Source of the DNA: Rana temporaria
Lineage: Eukaryota; Chordata; Amphibia; Anura; Ranidae
Direction: 5' to 3'
DNA length: 64,000 nucleotides
Assembly (NCBI RefSeq): GCF_905171775.1
Contig: NC_053499.1
Coordinates: 30,495,026-30,559,025, forward strand
How positions within the stretch are numbered: the first letter of the stretch is position 1; every line of letters starts with the position of its first letter. Below are positions 44,711 through 57,359 of the stretch, piece by piece. Both the position numbers and the translations under genes were made by a program. A model generated the notes under the pieces. It was not told where the DNA came from and searched no databases. It worked only from the letters and a program-made list of their open reading frames with translations.

Positions 44711-45271
44711 TTAAAGCAGGTTTGTGTATAAAACAATGACATACACTACGGTCTTGGTACAGTTTACAATGCTATGTATCAATAATTAAATGGCCAGTGC
44801 TGGCTACAGAAGGAAATTTTTGGCTTGTATCTCTTATACACTCCAGTATGAGATCTACTTGCAGAGTTTATGGCCCTGTGCTTTGTACAATGGTATTTTG
44901 ATTTGTCTATATACCTTTGATGTTCTGCGTAATAAAAAAACATGTGTAAACTTCAGCAGAAAACCCTCAAAGAAAAATGGTAGCGATATTCTTTTCATTC
45001 ACCACTTGCCACCTGCACTATAACTGAAAGACTGCTACAGCGTGGGCTTCAATTTTCAGGAGAGCATACATGAACGTCGTTCTGTTCTCGCGCTTCTCCT
45101 GGTGTGCGCAGGTGGCACGCTTTGCGATTGCAGAGTCCACGAGATGACAATGACCGCACTCAAAAATATACAGATGGCAGTTATTGTTTTTTTTCCTTCA
45201 CGCCGAAGGAAAAAGAAAAGCCGTGGTTTCCGTTAGAGAGAACATCGGTCCCCTTAGTGCCCATATGTGCC

Positions 45272-45462
45272 GCTAATCAGCGCCACATATCAGCGCCCAC
45301 CAGCGACCACATATCAGCGCCCACCAGCGCCACATATCAGCGCCCACCAGCGCCACATATCAGCGCCCACCAGCGCCACATATCAGCGCCCACCAGCGCC
45401 ACATATCCGCGCCCACCAGCGCCACATATCCGCGCCCACCAGCGCCACATATCAGCGCCGTC
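45272..45462 (+). repeat. Minisatellite, 23-bp units (cacatatcagcgcccaccag)
   Basis: Eight tandem units, adjacent units nearly identical with only cagcg/cgcg changes, no unique spacers. All three + frames remain open through it because of unit composition. Confidence 0.93.
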
Positions 45463-45472
45463 CCATCAGTGA

Positions 45473-46943
45473 AGGAGAAAAATTACCCGTTTGCAAAATG
45501 TTATAACAAAATATGAAAAACTTTTTTTTTTTTTTTTTAATTGTCGGTCTTTGTTTAGCAAACAAAAAAATAAATAACTCCATGGTGATTAAATACCAAA
45601 AGAAAGCTCTATTTGTGTGAGAGAAAAAATGGGTACAGTGTAGCATGACTGAGTAATTGTCAAAGTGTGACAGCACTCAAAGCTGAAAATTGGCCTGGGC
45701 AGGGAGGGGGTATAAGTGCCCAGTAATCAAGTGGTTAATGAATACAAGGAGTCCTCCGATTGGCTGAGCTGAACATGCAGGCCGATGATGTCACAAGCTT
45801 CACCTTGGCCAATGACAAAGCCTTTTATTCTCTGATAAAAGAGAAGGCGTTTGTTCCAGATCACGGACTTATTCCAAATCAGAATGACAGCCCAGAGTTT
45901 CCCCCCCTAAATACAAGTCTGTAATGAAAACCTCTATATTTCTAACCTCTTATTTATCCTCCCCGATCATTAGACTGGAGTTCTCCAAACATACTGGAAA
46001 TAGAACCAAGCTACCTGGGATTTATAGAAAAGTGACAATGGTCATGGAGGGCTTCTGTCTGGCTCACTAGACAAGAAATCATGTGGCTAATGAGGGAATT
46101 CCTTTCTTCTAGATACATAAAGATCGTCTTTATAGCATTACAAGACATTTTACTAATTACCGCTGTTAATTACCAGTAATTGCAACAAGAAATCAGAGAC
46201 CCAATAAAAACAAATGTCATAACTCAAAGCAACAAAATAAAGGTCTATGGTCAACAGACTTCAAAATATAAAAGTCAATTAGCAGAAATTAGCATAATTA
46301 ACAAAGCATTCTGCTGAACCTGGCACAGCATGAATGGGCTTGGTGAGCACAAAGATATAAAAGGTGCACAAGCCGGGGCGATGTGGATGACAAATTGAGC
46401 TTCTCCACTTCCAATTAGTAAATCAAGGAAATCGGCACATTCTTCTCAGAGAAGAAAAGCAAATTAGCTGCCTTCTAAAGAAACTTGCCCATATTATCTG
46501 CACACTGCATCCAGGCCATCATGGTGGGAAGTAATAAAGGGGGCATCAGTAAAAGCAGAACGCATCTAATACGTTTTATTTTAAACAATCTCTGGCTAAA
46601 AACCTGACACGTTGGCAGCACATTAAAAGAGGAAGCAAACCCCTATGGGCTCTACTTCCTTTCTTGTACCCTGCAAAGTAAAAGCATAATGTGGTAGTAT
46701 GCATCACATACTAGCACATTATTTGACACTTGCCTGCAAAACGAAGCCCGCGCCATCCCCGCTGCAGGCAGGATCAATCTTCGCCCATCTTCTGGTGTCA
46801 CGGACTCAGGCTCTGTGACTGGCTGGAGCCGTGTCACGTCACTCCCACGCATGCGCGAGCAGCTGGTCACCGCACACTTGTCTGATGAAACGGTATGGGG
46901 GGCAGTTTCTTATTGGCGCATTTACAGCAACCATCTGCTAAAC
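45473..46943 (-). other. EIF3M intron stretch, no exon seen
   Basis: 45520-45640 matches the dispersed repeat seen at 14130-14430. 46630-47165 has fragments of an aagaggaagcaaaccc / ttacaacctcc MITE that the small hAT element at 46944 has entered. The rest is unique. Confidence 0.5.
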
Positions 46944-47079
46944 CAGTGATGGCAAACCTTGGCACCCCAGATGTTTTGGAAATACATTTCCCATGATGCT
47001 CAACTATACTGCAGAGTGCATGGGCATCATGGGGAATGTAGTGCCAAAACATCTGGGGTGCCAAGGTTTGCCATCACTG
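46944..47079. mobile_element. Small palindromic hAT MITE (136 bp)
   Basis: Ends cagtgatggcaaaccttgg and ccaaggtttgccatcactg; flanks tgctaaac / tcctaaac (7 of 8). Same family as 47445-47580. Confidence 0.88.
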
Positions 47080-47277
47080 TCCTAAACTGTACACATTTAG
47101 GAGATAGTTACAGTACCTATATGTAAGCCTTATTCTAGGCTTACCTATAGGTATAACTTGCAAAGGGAGGTTTACAACCTCCAACTTACAGCAGATCTGT
47201 GGTTAGGCTATGGACATTCAAGTACTTACTTACAAAGCGCTTGGTAACCCAAAATAAATGATCCTGTTCCCCTAGAG

Positions 47278-47436
47278 CAGTGATATGCAATTAGCGGATC
47301 TCCAGCTGTTGCAAAACTACAAATCCCATCATGCCTCTGCCTCTGGGTGTCATGCTTGTGGCTGTCAGAGTTCTGCTATGCCTCATGGGACTTGTAGTTC
47401 TGCAACAGCTGAAGGTCCCCTAATTGCATATCCCTG
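47278..47436. mobile_element. Small palindromic hAT MITE (159 bp)
   Basis: Ends cagtgatatgcaattagcgg and aattgcatatccctg; exact 8-bp duplication ccctagag at 47270-47277 and 47437-47444. Confidence 0.9.
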
Positions 47437-47444
47437 CCCTAGAG

Positions 47445-47580
47445 CATTGATGGCGAACCTTGGCACCCCAGGTGTTTTAGAACTACATTTCCCATGATGC
47501 TCACCTACACTGCAGAGTGCATGAGCATCCTGGGAAATGTAGTTCCAAAACATCTGCGGTGCCGAGGTTCACTATCACTG
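47445..47580. mobile_element. Small palindromic hAT MITE, sharing a target with its neighbour
   Basis: Ends cattgatggcgaaccttgg and ggttcactatcactg. Its left flank is the right duplication of the previous element (ccctagag); its right flank is ccttagag (47581-47588). Confidence 0.87.
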
Positions 47581-48429
47581 CCTTAGAGCATGTTATACAT
47601 CACAGTGCTTGTGCTGTGCCATTTGGCCACCTGTAACAACTAAAATACCTGGCTGAGCCTGCCTGGCTATGTGCCATTGCTAGAAACTCACTACACCTGG
47701 AGCGTCAATTCCCTAGATCAGCCCCCCTCGCTCCTTGCATATCAAAGCCCTCTTCTCTTCTGTGACTGGCCCAGCACACAGGAGCTGTAATAGAAGGCCT
47801 GGAAGTGTGAAGAGATCTCCCCTGCAGATACCAATAGAGACCTGACACATTATCAACTCTTCCCGATTCCACCCCAAAATTCCACTCCAGGCAGATATTT
47901 AACACACACACAAAAAAAAAAAAAAATAGGATTTTTTGTACTCACCGTAAAATCCTTTTCTCTGAAGTCCATGGACGGACACAGCTCCTTAAATCTTGAC
48001 AAGTGGGTTATGTTCCCTGTTTACAGGAGAGGACTAGGCAGAAACATGTTAAATAGTTAAATACATGTTACATTAACAGAGTTGAACAGCCCCGCCCAGG
48101 GGGCGGTCCCTCCAGACATAACCCTCCTCACTGCAGCTTGCAGCCTCAGTTCGTAACAAGCAGTACAAACCTAAAAAGGAGGGGTGGGAGCTGTGTCCGT
48201 CCATGGACTTCAGAGAAAAGGATTTTACGGTGAGTACAAAAAATCCTATTTTCTCTTATCGTCCATGGACGGACACAGCTCCTTAAATCTTGACAAGTGG
48301 GACGTCCCCAAGCAGTGTCAAAAAACGAGGGGTGGGAAATTTATCAGTAAAAACAATTTTAACTTCACCCCAAAACAAGCAGAGCTCCTCAACGGAGGAG
48401 GTGCAACTTTAAACAGCCGCCGGCAAAAA

Positions 48430-48724
48430 CTAGCGGCTGAAAAAAACATCATAAGATGCACTCACAGCAACCATGTAAATTCTGGAAAAAGCGTGAACGG
48501 ACGAGCAAATCGCCGCCTCGCACACCTGTGAGACCGACGCATGATGTCGGGAAAAAAAAAAAAAAAAAAACCCAGGAAGCACCAATTGCCCTGGTCGAAA
48601 GTGCCGTGACCGGAAAGGGGGGCCCGCCCTTAGGAGCATAGGCCTGTATGACGGCCTGCCCGATCCACCGAGAAATGGTGGTCGACGAGACCGCCAGGCC
48701 CTTTTGTGGACCAGACACCGACAC
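48430..48724 (-). pseudogene. DIRS tyrosine recombinase C-terminus, frameshifted
   Basis: - strand fragments GLAVSSTTISRWIGQAVIQA and TALSTRAIGASW (Arg-containing catalytic box) are followed in another frame by VSQVCEAAICSSVHAFSRIY MVAVSAS, where the Tyr is the expected nucleophile. The frameshift coincides with an A/T homopolymer at 48551-48570. Confidence 0.78.
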
Positions 48725-49655
48725 AAAAGAGAGTCAGAAGCTCCGAGATGGAGCCGTAGTAGGCTGGTATACCTGCAAAGCGCGTACCACGCCTAAAGTA
48801 TGAAAGGCCGAAACCTCCTTCGGAAGAAGGGAAGGTCGCGGGCGCACCATCACCTAATCCTTATGGGGGATCAAGCATGGCGGCTTGCAAGACAAGACCG
48901 CCAACTCAGAAACCCCTCTAACAGAGGTAAAGGCCACTAAAGGGGCCACCTTCTGAGATAGTGTCAAGAGAAAATCTCTCTGATGTTTCCAAAAGGAAGG
49001 TTCCTGAAGAACCGAGAGCACCAGAGTCAAAACTCATGGGGGAAGAGATGGGCCAAGAGGGGAAAGTATATGACAAACCCCTTGCACACAAAAAAAGGGG
49101 ACCCACCAGGGAACGGGCCGCAAAAAGGCCACTAAAAGAACACAGCCAAGGCTGAAATCTGCCCCCAAACGGTGCTTTAAGCAATTTTTAGATCCAATCC
49201 AAGCTTTAAAAACAGCAGGACCCTGGACATTGAAAGTACGCCCGTGGACGTCACTCCATCCCTTCGCACCAAGAGAGGTGCGACGGTAGATCCTCCGGAA
49301 GAAGACTACGGTGCCCTGTTGAGATGACCGAGTCAGACAGACCCTGGTCACCTAAAGTCTGGCTTCCAATAACCATGTTAAGCAAGTCAGTGACTGTACA
49401 ACAGGAGGAAGTATGGGACCTTGAGACAGGAACCTCCTGCCCTGGCAATCGCCAGGGTGCCTCCGCTACCAGGCGCCCGATATCAGCGTACCAAGGACGC
49501 CGAGATTAATTTGGAGCGATTAGAATCATCGGGATCTCCTCAGCATCCACTCTGTGGAGCGGCCGAGGAAGCAACTACCATGGAGGAATGGCAAAAAATC
49601 ACCGATACAGACAACACAGGGCCACCAGCGCGACTGACGCGTCTGTACAAGATCA

Positions 49656-50017
49656 CTAGACCTGGCCACTAACTGACACCCTTGCGGCGGAGACAAGCTG
49701 CCAGGAGATCCATGCCATGTGAGGCTCACCTCCTGCAAGGGAGCCGAAACACCCCAAGCACAAAGACCAGTCGCCCTGGTCCAGCATCTGGCGACTCCAG
49801 TAGTCTGCCTGCCGGCATACCTGATGGTAGACTGAAGCCACGGCCGTGGCGTTGTCCGGCTGAAACCAGATTGGTCGACCACAAGGAGAAGCATAGCCTG
49901 ATCGCCTAAAATAGTAGGACAATGAACAGTAGACAGCACCTGGTATTCCCAGGCGGTCTTCCACCAGGCACTAGCCAGGCCCGACCCTGGGTAGCTACCG
50001 AGACCAGACACATTCAA
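49656..50017 (-). pseudogene. DIRS RNase H-like fragment
   Basis: WEYQVLSTV and WFQPDNATAVASVYHQ resemble the RNase H part of DIRS polyproteins, where a DNATAV-type motif carries a catalytic Asp. Spread over two frames with stops. Confidence 0.6.
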
Positions 50018-50494
50018 GGAGGTGTGGTCATAGGTCCACGCAAGTCCAGCGACTCAGGGCCGACTGGACCCCCCAGTTTTGGGAACCTCCAGGTTCACAA
50101 CCCGTGAGCTGGCATTCGTCGTAAACACCGACCACTGGAAGGAAGGAACAACTTCCCGGACCGAAGAGTCGGGAATCTCTGTCACCAACTCAGAGAGACT
50201 CTGACTAGGTGGCGCACAGGAATCTAATGATTTCAGAGACAAGAGATTTTTACCACCTGGACAGTAGTTCCACTGGAAAACCAGGGTGTGGAACTGGGCA
50301 TACAGTACCACCTTGAAGGAGGCTACCCACAGACCCTGAACCAGCAGGCGCCCGGAGAGAAGACCGATTGCGTGATGCCAATACCTTCTCCGCAGACTGA
50401 AGAGTCTGCAATTTCTCCAGGGGAAGAAGGACCTTTGCCACTGAGGAGTCTGGATCAACACTAGATACTCCAACGCTGAGTCGGAACCTAGCAT

Positions 50495-50566
50495 GCCCAT
50501 AATTTGAACCCTGGGTCGCACACATGTAGGGCAGGCTTGCTGCCACTGAGCTACACTTTCTGGCCT
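50495..50566 (-). repeat. tRNA-like SINE head inside the DIRS remnant
   Basis: - strand tagctcagtggcag (A-box-like) and gggttcaaatt (B-box-like) with plausible spacing. Flanks do not fold into a complete cloverleaf by eye, so a SINE or pseudo-tRNA rather than a tRNA gene. Confidence 0.5.
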
Positions 50567-50660
50567 AAACGTTTAACATCCACCCGAATCTTCGGAGGGT
50601 CTGAATGGGAATAACCCATCCACTAGGTCGGAGACAGAAGCTGCTCTCAGAAGAAAGTCG

Positions 50661-51150
50661 TCAAAGTAGCCAATGAGGCAAAGCCTCGCTGTCCCAACAA
50701 AATTCAAATAAGTGCGAGCTCCTAGCTGAAAACCCATGGTGCCGACGCCAGATCAAAAGGGAGGGCCACAGGCTGACAGAGACCCTTCTCTCATCACGAA
50801 GCACAGAAAAAAAAACACTGTGACATGTGCAAAACGGGACATGCATGTATGCGTCCCTGATGTCCGAGGACGTCAGGACATCCCCCGGATGAAGCGCAGC
50901 TACCACCGAACAAATGGATTCCATGCGGAACTACCCGACGTTCACAAAGGTATTTAGGGCCTGAGGCCCATAGAAAACCCCAAAACTCTCGTCCTGCAGG
51001 AAAGGTAAAATTACCTTGCAGCTTAGCAAATCCCACACTGCCCAAGGCAGACCGACGTGCCGGGAGGGGAAGACACAAGGACAGAACTTTGTTCTGTGGA
51101 TAGGAGGAAACCCTATCTAGTACTCCGAAGAGACCACCTCGCAGACCCAC
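50661..51150 (-). pseudogene. DIRS reverse transcriptase fragment
   Basis: MESICSVVAALHPGDVLTSS then DIRDAYMHVPF matches RT motif A of DIRS elements (D-x-x-DAY-x-HVP). Flanking frames are broken. Confidence 0.75.
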
Positions 51151-51317
51151 TAGTCGGAGAGCAGGGAGGTTTCACTGAATTGTGAACCTGCAAGCCACCC
51201 CTCCCACCTAGAGACAGGGAGGGAAGGCTATATACATTGGCAGGATTTGGGTGCCGGCGTGATCGGCTTATGCACCCAGGGACAGATTAGTCCCCCAGCT
51301 GGGCCTTTGACGGCCTG

Positions 51318-51566
51318 GGAGGGTTGCCCCTAAATAATACACACACATAGTGTGTATGTATATTATGTAGGTGTATGCACACATGTCTTTGGAGGAAACC
51401 GGAGTACCCGGAGGAAACCCACACAGACACAGGGAGCGACAATGCAAGCTCCAGGCAGATTGGCGTCAGTGTGCAGATTGGCGTCAGTGTGCAGATTCGA
51501 ACCAATGACTCTTTTGCTGCCAAGTAATGGAGTTAAGCACTACACCACCGTGTGCATAAAACCATT
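51318..51566 (-). mobile_element. tRNA-derived SINE
   Basis: On the - strand gcacggtggtgtagtgctta (A box) and ggttcgaatctgcac (B box) precede a body with gggtttcctccgggtactcc and ggtttcctcc, a block shared by SINE-like repeats of fish and amphibians. A 19-bp unit (cagattggcgtcagtgtg) is duplicated. Inserted in the DIRS remnant. Confidence 0.7.
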
Positions 51567-53537
51567 CTGAAACAGACGCCCTGGATAACAAGGGCGCAGC
51601 ATTCAATGAAGCATCACAGACCTATATGAGGCCCTGGACCAGCTGGTCCGCTAGGCTAATAACCTCAGGAGAGAGTCGGTGCTCCTCCACTGTCTGGTGC
51701 AAAATGCTCACTCTGTGAGTTGTATACAGCACTAGGGGTCAGGACTACTCCAAGATGGCCGCCGAGCGTTCAGAACGCGGCCACAGGAAAAAGGCCAGCA
51801 CAATGTAAGCTGCGCCATAGCGTGGCTACGACAAAATGGGCGCCAATGGGAGTTTTCAATGTAATTGAAAAATCTCCCAAAAAATAGCGCCAGCGACCAC
51901 TGAGACCCCAGTGTAGTGGCCACAATAGGCCGCAAGCCAGACCCCAGCATGGTAAACATGGAACGGGTCAGTACTTCGGATCTTCTATCAGTCAGATCCA
52001 TACAAGTAGGGGTTCCTTTTTTTTTTAACTAGGTACCTGGTCCATGGCTCCATAACAGAGCATTCCCCAGGGGATAACGGGGGAAGGGGGCACTCTTTTA
52101 CCGCCCGCCCGCAGTCCACCCCCACCCTGGCACAAACTGTGTCCAGGACTAACAATAAAAACTCTGTGGGAATCACAGGTGCTAACACCTGCTGCCACCA
52201 CCAGCATGTGGGGAAGGACCCAGATACTGACTCCAATATTTACATATAGTGTGTATTATAATATGCACACCTGTCCATACAAATAGACAAAAGCTCCTAG
52301 AGCCCTATTCAGGGCCTCTCACCCACTTGCTGCGCTGACCAGGGGTAACCAGGGGACTCCCTCAGGAGGAGACTGCACAGCGCTGCCTGTGAGGAAAAGA
52401 ACCGTGAGGTAACTTCTGCAGGGACCTGTGTTTAAACAGGAAAAGCCTCCTAGGGCTTTTTTATTTAAGGATAAGACACAGATACAGCATAAAAAGCAAA
52501 ACCATTACAGGTGTCACCAATCAGTCAGCGTCTGCTGAAGTATAATCATAAACATCTGTGCTCACCACAGGGCTTTTTACCTCACAGGAAAGCCCAATAC
52601 AAAAAAGAAAAAACACAGGCCAGATAACAGTCCCCTCAGGAAGGCCCCCTCCCCCCTGACAGCGGCAATGTTAGCAATGCAGCAAGGGAAAGGAGCAGGG
52701 AAGTAAGGGGAAGGGACCCCCGAACCCCAGGAATGCCCAGCTGTACCAACCCACCGAAGCAGGAGGGACTGTACTTACCCGTCCGAGCGAGGACTCGCTG
52801 ACGCATTCCTGACAGACCTACAACCGCAATGGAGGTAGCTGTCGGCCCGGTCCACTGTGATTGAGACAACACCACAGCTCAGTCATATGTGGACCTCGGA
52901 GCAAAGCTCACCGGCCACCTCAGGAGTCATGAGGTATGGCGTGGCAGACCAAGCCTCTTTGCAAAGGTGTGCCCACGCTTGCTGGTCGGACTGAGTAGAC
53001 TACAAGGATCTATAATATCCAGCCTGTCTCTCAGCCAACAGTTGAAAGAAGATTCTTCAAGAAAAAGTAAAGTAAAATAAAATAAAATTTCTCCTCAGGG
53101 CGCTGGGCCCAAAGGGAGCCATACGTCCTTCTCCTTTGCTAGGCAGAACGAAACTGAGGCTGCAAGCTGCAGTGAGGAGGGTTATGTCTGGAGGGACCGC
53201 CCCCTGGGCGGGGCTGTTCAACTCTGTTAATGTAACATGTATTTAACTATTTAACATGTTTCTGCCTAGTCCTCTCCTGTAAACAGGGAACATAACCCAC
53301 TTGTCAAGATTTAAGGAGCTGTGTCCGTCCATGGACGATAAGAGAAAGTAGTATAACACCTGCCTTTGACTTGGTACTAGCCATCCCCTTGTACACAAGC
53401 AATCAGAGAAAAGGGCAAGCCAATCAGGTGTCCTGCATAAGTTAAAAAGTAACATGCTGACAGGAGATGAGAGCAGAGAGATGATCTCATCAGTCTGTTG
53501 CTCTTTCACCGTCTAGTGGCAGTGAGGTGACCTAGAT

Positions 53538-54112
53538 CAGTGGTCATCAACCCTGTCCTCAGGGCCCACTAAGGGCCCTTTCACACGGGGCAGATCAGTA
53601 ATGATCTGCTCCGTGTGTCCGCAAAGCTCAGCGGGGATCCTCCGTAAAATCCCCGCTGAGCTGGCAGGGCGGTCCCCGCACACTGTGCAGGGACCGCCCT
53701 GTCTTTCCTCCGCTCTCCCCTATGGGGATCGGACGAACACGGACCGTATGTCCGTGTCCATCCGATCCGGCAGACGGAAGAAAAATAGGATTTCTTCCGT
53801 CTGCAAATGCGGATCTTTGCGGAGGCGGACAAATTCCGGGTGTCAGCGGATGTTCATCTGCCGACACCCGTTATAACATAGGGACCCATGTATGTTCCGT
53901 TTTCATCTGCAACGGACGGATGAAAATGCGGACATACGGTCCGTACGTGTAAAAGGGCCCTTACAGGCCAGGTTTGCAAGATAACTGAAATACATCACAG
54001 GTGATATCATTTGCTGCTCGGTGATTGCAGTATTCTAGTGTCCATCTCCCCAAAGGTAATACATAAAACCTGGCCTGTTAGTGGGCCCTGAGGACAGGGT
54101 TGATGACCACTG
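53538..54112. mobile_element. Palindromic hAT MITE, host of a nested MITE
   Basis: Ends cagtggtcatcaaccctg and cagggttgatgaccactg; exact 8-bp duplication acctagat at 53530-53537 and 54113-54120. Confidence 0.92.
53573..53960. mobile_element. Harbinger-like MITE nested in the hAT MITE
   Basis: Ends gggccctttcacacgggg and cgtgtaaaagggccc, flanked TAA (53570-53572) and TTA (53961-53963). The host reads cccactaacaggcc without it, as its opposite arm confirms. Internal cgctgagctggcagggcgg hairpins. Confidence 0.83.
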
Positions 54113-54419
54113 ACCTAGATGAAGCAAAGAAAGCTGTGTAAATTTCAGGTCTGGACGGACAGAACTACACAATTCTTTGGCTGGTAAAAAGAGTGCGACA
54201 TTTATTTCACTATTTGACTGGAGTATGGCTTTAATGGCGACAGTATCGTCTCCACTTCTTAAAGTTGGGCACAAAAAAATACTGGAAAGCCTTTTCTCCC
54301 TTGATAACTCTCGTCCATATCAGTTGTCGGAACCTCCGTACATAATTTCTGAAATGCATCATTTAACACGGCTGGCATTGTGTCTGACCCCCGGCCAAAT
54401 AAAGAAAAAAAATGGCAGG

Positions 54420-54457
<38 letters not shown>

Positions 54458-55480
54458 TGGGAAATGTAATTGTAATGCATGCAATAGCTTATGGACTTGT
54501 GCTCCTTTGAAACAGTCAATTACACATGAATGGGGGAGTGTCGCGGTGTTAATGACTACTCCCCATTCCCTGGGTGTGTAAATAAAAGAGCTGCTGACAT
54601 TAACATTCCATCACACAGACGCTGCATGCTATGAAACAAATTAACAGCCGCCACATTGGACTGCCAGCTTTATAGGTTCACGGTCTGCAGTGTTTTTCTG
54701 TTTTGCCTTCCTATCTGCTGACATTTTATTTAATCCCCCACGCCATATGACGAGTGTGGAGGGACCTCTACCATCCCACCATTAGGAGGGCCGCCAAAAT
54801 CAACTCCTTAGTGAGGATTTTTTATAAAACCACCTTGTCATCATGCCTTGAGCCCGCTGCTTTCTGGGAGGAATTGTTGTAGGAGGTTGAATTTTTTATT
54901 ATCAGGGGGTCTTCAGCACAAGCAACAAATTAAAACCACCAGGACAGGTGTGAAGAGAGGGCAGCACCTTATCCGCAGCCCTCCAACACAAAGCGGTGCA
55001 CATTATTTACACCCATCCACACAGACTGAAGTTCACGTCTTGAATCTGACTCCAAATCTCTTTATAAAAAGCTTATAATCCACCAAAATGGATCCATGCT
55101 TAACCACTTCTGTACAGCAACATATCTGTACATCGCTGGACTTTGTGGTTATACTGGGGTGATGCCAGCAGCTGTAGGCATCACCCCTGTAGTTTTTAGA
55201 GCCAGTGGTTGGATCTCTTGTAATAGCAAGTGGCGTAGCTAACTAGCCGCTCGATTGCTATTGCAAGCAGCAGGACGGGACAGCCCACAGCTTTATCGGG
55301 GCTCTCCCTCGTCTCACCGGGAGCTCTGAGCAATCAGTCAGCGTATCCGCCAGCAAACAAAGCCAGGATCAACTTCAAATTGGCTGTTCGGAATAAACTG
55401 GAAGCGATGACATGACGTCACTTCCAGTTTGTTTTGTAATCAGTATTTTTTTTTTTAAATCAAAAAGCACAGTGTTTTTA
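54113..55480 (-). other. EIF3M intron stretch
   Basis: A 31-bp A run at 54420-54450 and unique AT-rich DNA; 55100-55300 holds a ccacttctgtacagc repeat fragment. No exon-like frame. Confidence 0.5.
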
Positions 55481-55864
55481 GGCTGGATTCACACTTGTGC
55501 AGTGCGAATTCCAGCTCTGTTATCTGTGCAAAGAGATCAGAGAGCTGTTCAGCAGATCATCTCCGTTTTAGCTGTGAATTTGGAGACCTGGGAGGGGGAC
55601 AAGTGCATCGAGGAGAATGAGAGAAATCCTGATGAGAAATAAACACATCCGCGAATCAGATGCGTGCCCATAGAAGATAATGGGCCTGAATTCGCACCTG
55701 AGCTGCACCGCAATGCCTAGAAAAAAAAACGCACTCATTTTTGGGCAATGCGCAGTGCGAATGCATCGCACATATGTGAACATTAAAATCAATGTATTTT
55801 ATAATGTTATGCGAATTGGATGCAGTTTAAGCCGCACGCAATTCGCATAGGTGTGAACCCGGCC
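55481..55864. mobile_element. Harbinger-like MITE (384 bp)
   Basis: Ends ggctggattcacacttgtg and aggtgtgaacccggcc; TTA at 55478-55480 and 55865-55867. Confidence 0.78.
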
Positions 55865-56255
55865 TTAAATGTCCAAGTGCAGAGGAGGGATTTGGGGCCT
55901 TATAGACCCCAGATCTCTCCGTAAAGAGTACCAGTCACATGCCTATTGCTGTCACGCGGATGTTTACATTCCTTGTGACAGCAAAAAAAGTGATAAAAAA
56001 AGTAAAGCAACAGTGTAAAAAAAAATGTTTTAACTAAAAGATGCCCCGGATCTCTCGCACAAAGGCAAACGCACACAGCAATCGTTACACATTTAAGGTA
56101 TCACCGCAAACGTCCTATCATGGGCAGTAAATTCTAGCACCAGACCTCCTCTGTAAATCCAACATGGTAACCTATAAAGGCTTTAATGGTTGAATCATTT
56201 TTATTCAGAGAATGCATAGAATTTTACAAAATGCATAGTAGGCATAGGTTAAAAT

Positions 56256-56956
56256 TAGTGCTGTCAAACGATTAAAATTTTTAATCGCGATTAATCGCAT
56301 TAATGTCATAGTTAACTCACGATTAATCTATCTAATTTATGACGAATTTCCCCACAAATATCGCACAATTCTGCAAGTGATTATAATTTATGATCGCTGT
56401 TTTCTAGCTGATCTAAAACCATTTTTGACATAAAGGGACACTTTTGGACAATCTACAGTTTTCAGGAAGAAAGAATAGTTTTTATTTTATAAAAGTACAT
56501 GTAGGACACTGGGCAGACCACTAGGGACAAGGGGGGTGTGTATTTTTTACATACAGTACTGTAATCTATAAGATTACAGTATACTGTGTGTATTGTGTTT
56601 GTTTACTTTTTTGAATTTAGCGCCGTTCTCTGCTCCCGTGCGTCGTAACGTCGCAGGGAACGGAGATCGGCGGCACACAGACACTGTGAATCGAGCGAGG
56701 AGGACCCGCCAAGCGAGGAGGACCCGCCAAGCGAGGAGGACCCGCTCGATCACACAGCGGGGTGGCATCGCTGGATCCAGGGACAAGGTGAGTAACTTGC
56801 CTGTGAATCCAGCGAGAAGGTAAGCCGCGCCGCGCCGCTGCACACTCTGCACGTCCACCCCGAGCGCTCCCGCGTTAATCGCGCGATAAAAATATTGACG
56901 GCGTTAACATGGGTTTGCGTTAACGCCGTTAATATCGCGTTTAACGCACAGCCCTA
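56256..56956 (+). mobile_element. Non-autonomous hAT element, copy 2 (701 bp)
   Basis: Ends tagtgctgtcaaacgatt and gcacagcccta; exact 8-bp duplication gttaaaat at 56248-56255 and 56957-56964. Differs from copy 1 (38675) by scattered substitutions and one extra gaggaggacccgccaagc unit. Confidence 0.9.
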
Positions 56957-57359
56957 GTTAAAATAATAACAAACAGAATAAATTTGGGAAATGCATCAGG
57001 TCAGAATAATGCAAAGAAAAAAATAAAAGAAATAGAAATGATTTTGCAATGTATAACAATGAGAAAAATCCATAGAATGCCAAAGACACAATATAAAAAG
57101 ACACAAAGTTCAAGCCGAGTTATGTGATCACAACAGTCTGTAAAGGTTTTTAAAGCGACGCCTATGGGTAGTAAAATTTACATTGTTTGTCGCCATTGCA
57201 CAGCGTGCAAAATTTTAAAGCATGACACGTTTGGTATCCATTTACTCAGGGTAACATCTTTTTACAAAAAAATTGTGTTATGTTTTTTGCATTAAAATTC
57301 AAAAGTATATTTTTTTCAAAAAAATAAAAAAAATGCTAGGGCCGCTGCTAAAAAATATA

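Larger units (their letters stand above)
47925..53347 (-). mobile_element. Degraded DIRS-type tyrosine-recombinase retrotransposon
   Basis: The right terminus (53160-53347), ending ggagctgtgtccgtccatgg then acgataagagaa, is repeated in inverse orientation on the left (47980-48165, and again partly from 48251). Between, - strand frames give RT, RNase H and tyrosine-recombinase fragments in that order, as in DIRS elements, which integrate by recombinase and leave no target duplication. The left end is double: a second inverted block (48190-48250, ending aaaaggattttacggtgagt and its complement at 47935) suggests a partial second copy or solo terminus. Many frameshifts; not functional. Confidence 0.8.

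Noticed and set aside
45272..45462. CRISPR-like regular repeats
   Set aside because: Units are contiguous 23-mers with no unique spacers, in an animal intron; an ordinary minisatellite.
50495..50566. Functional tRNA gene
   Set aside because: A-box and B-box-like strings exist but the acceptor and anticodon stems do not pair convincingly; a SINE head is likelier.
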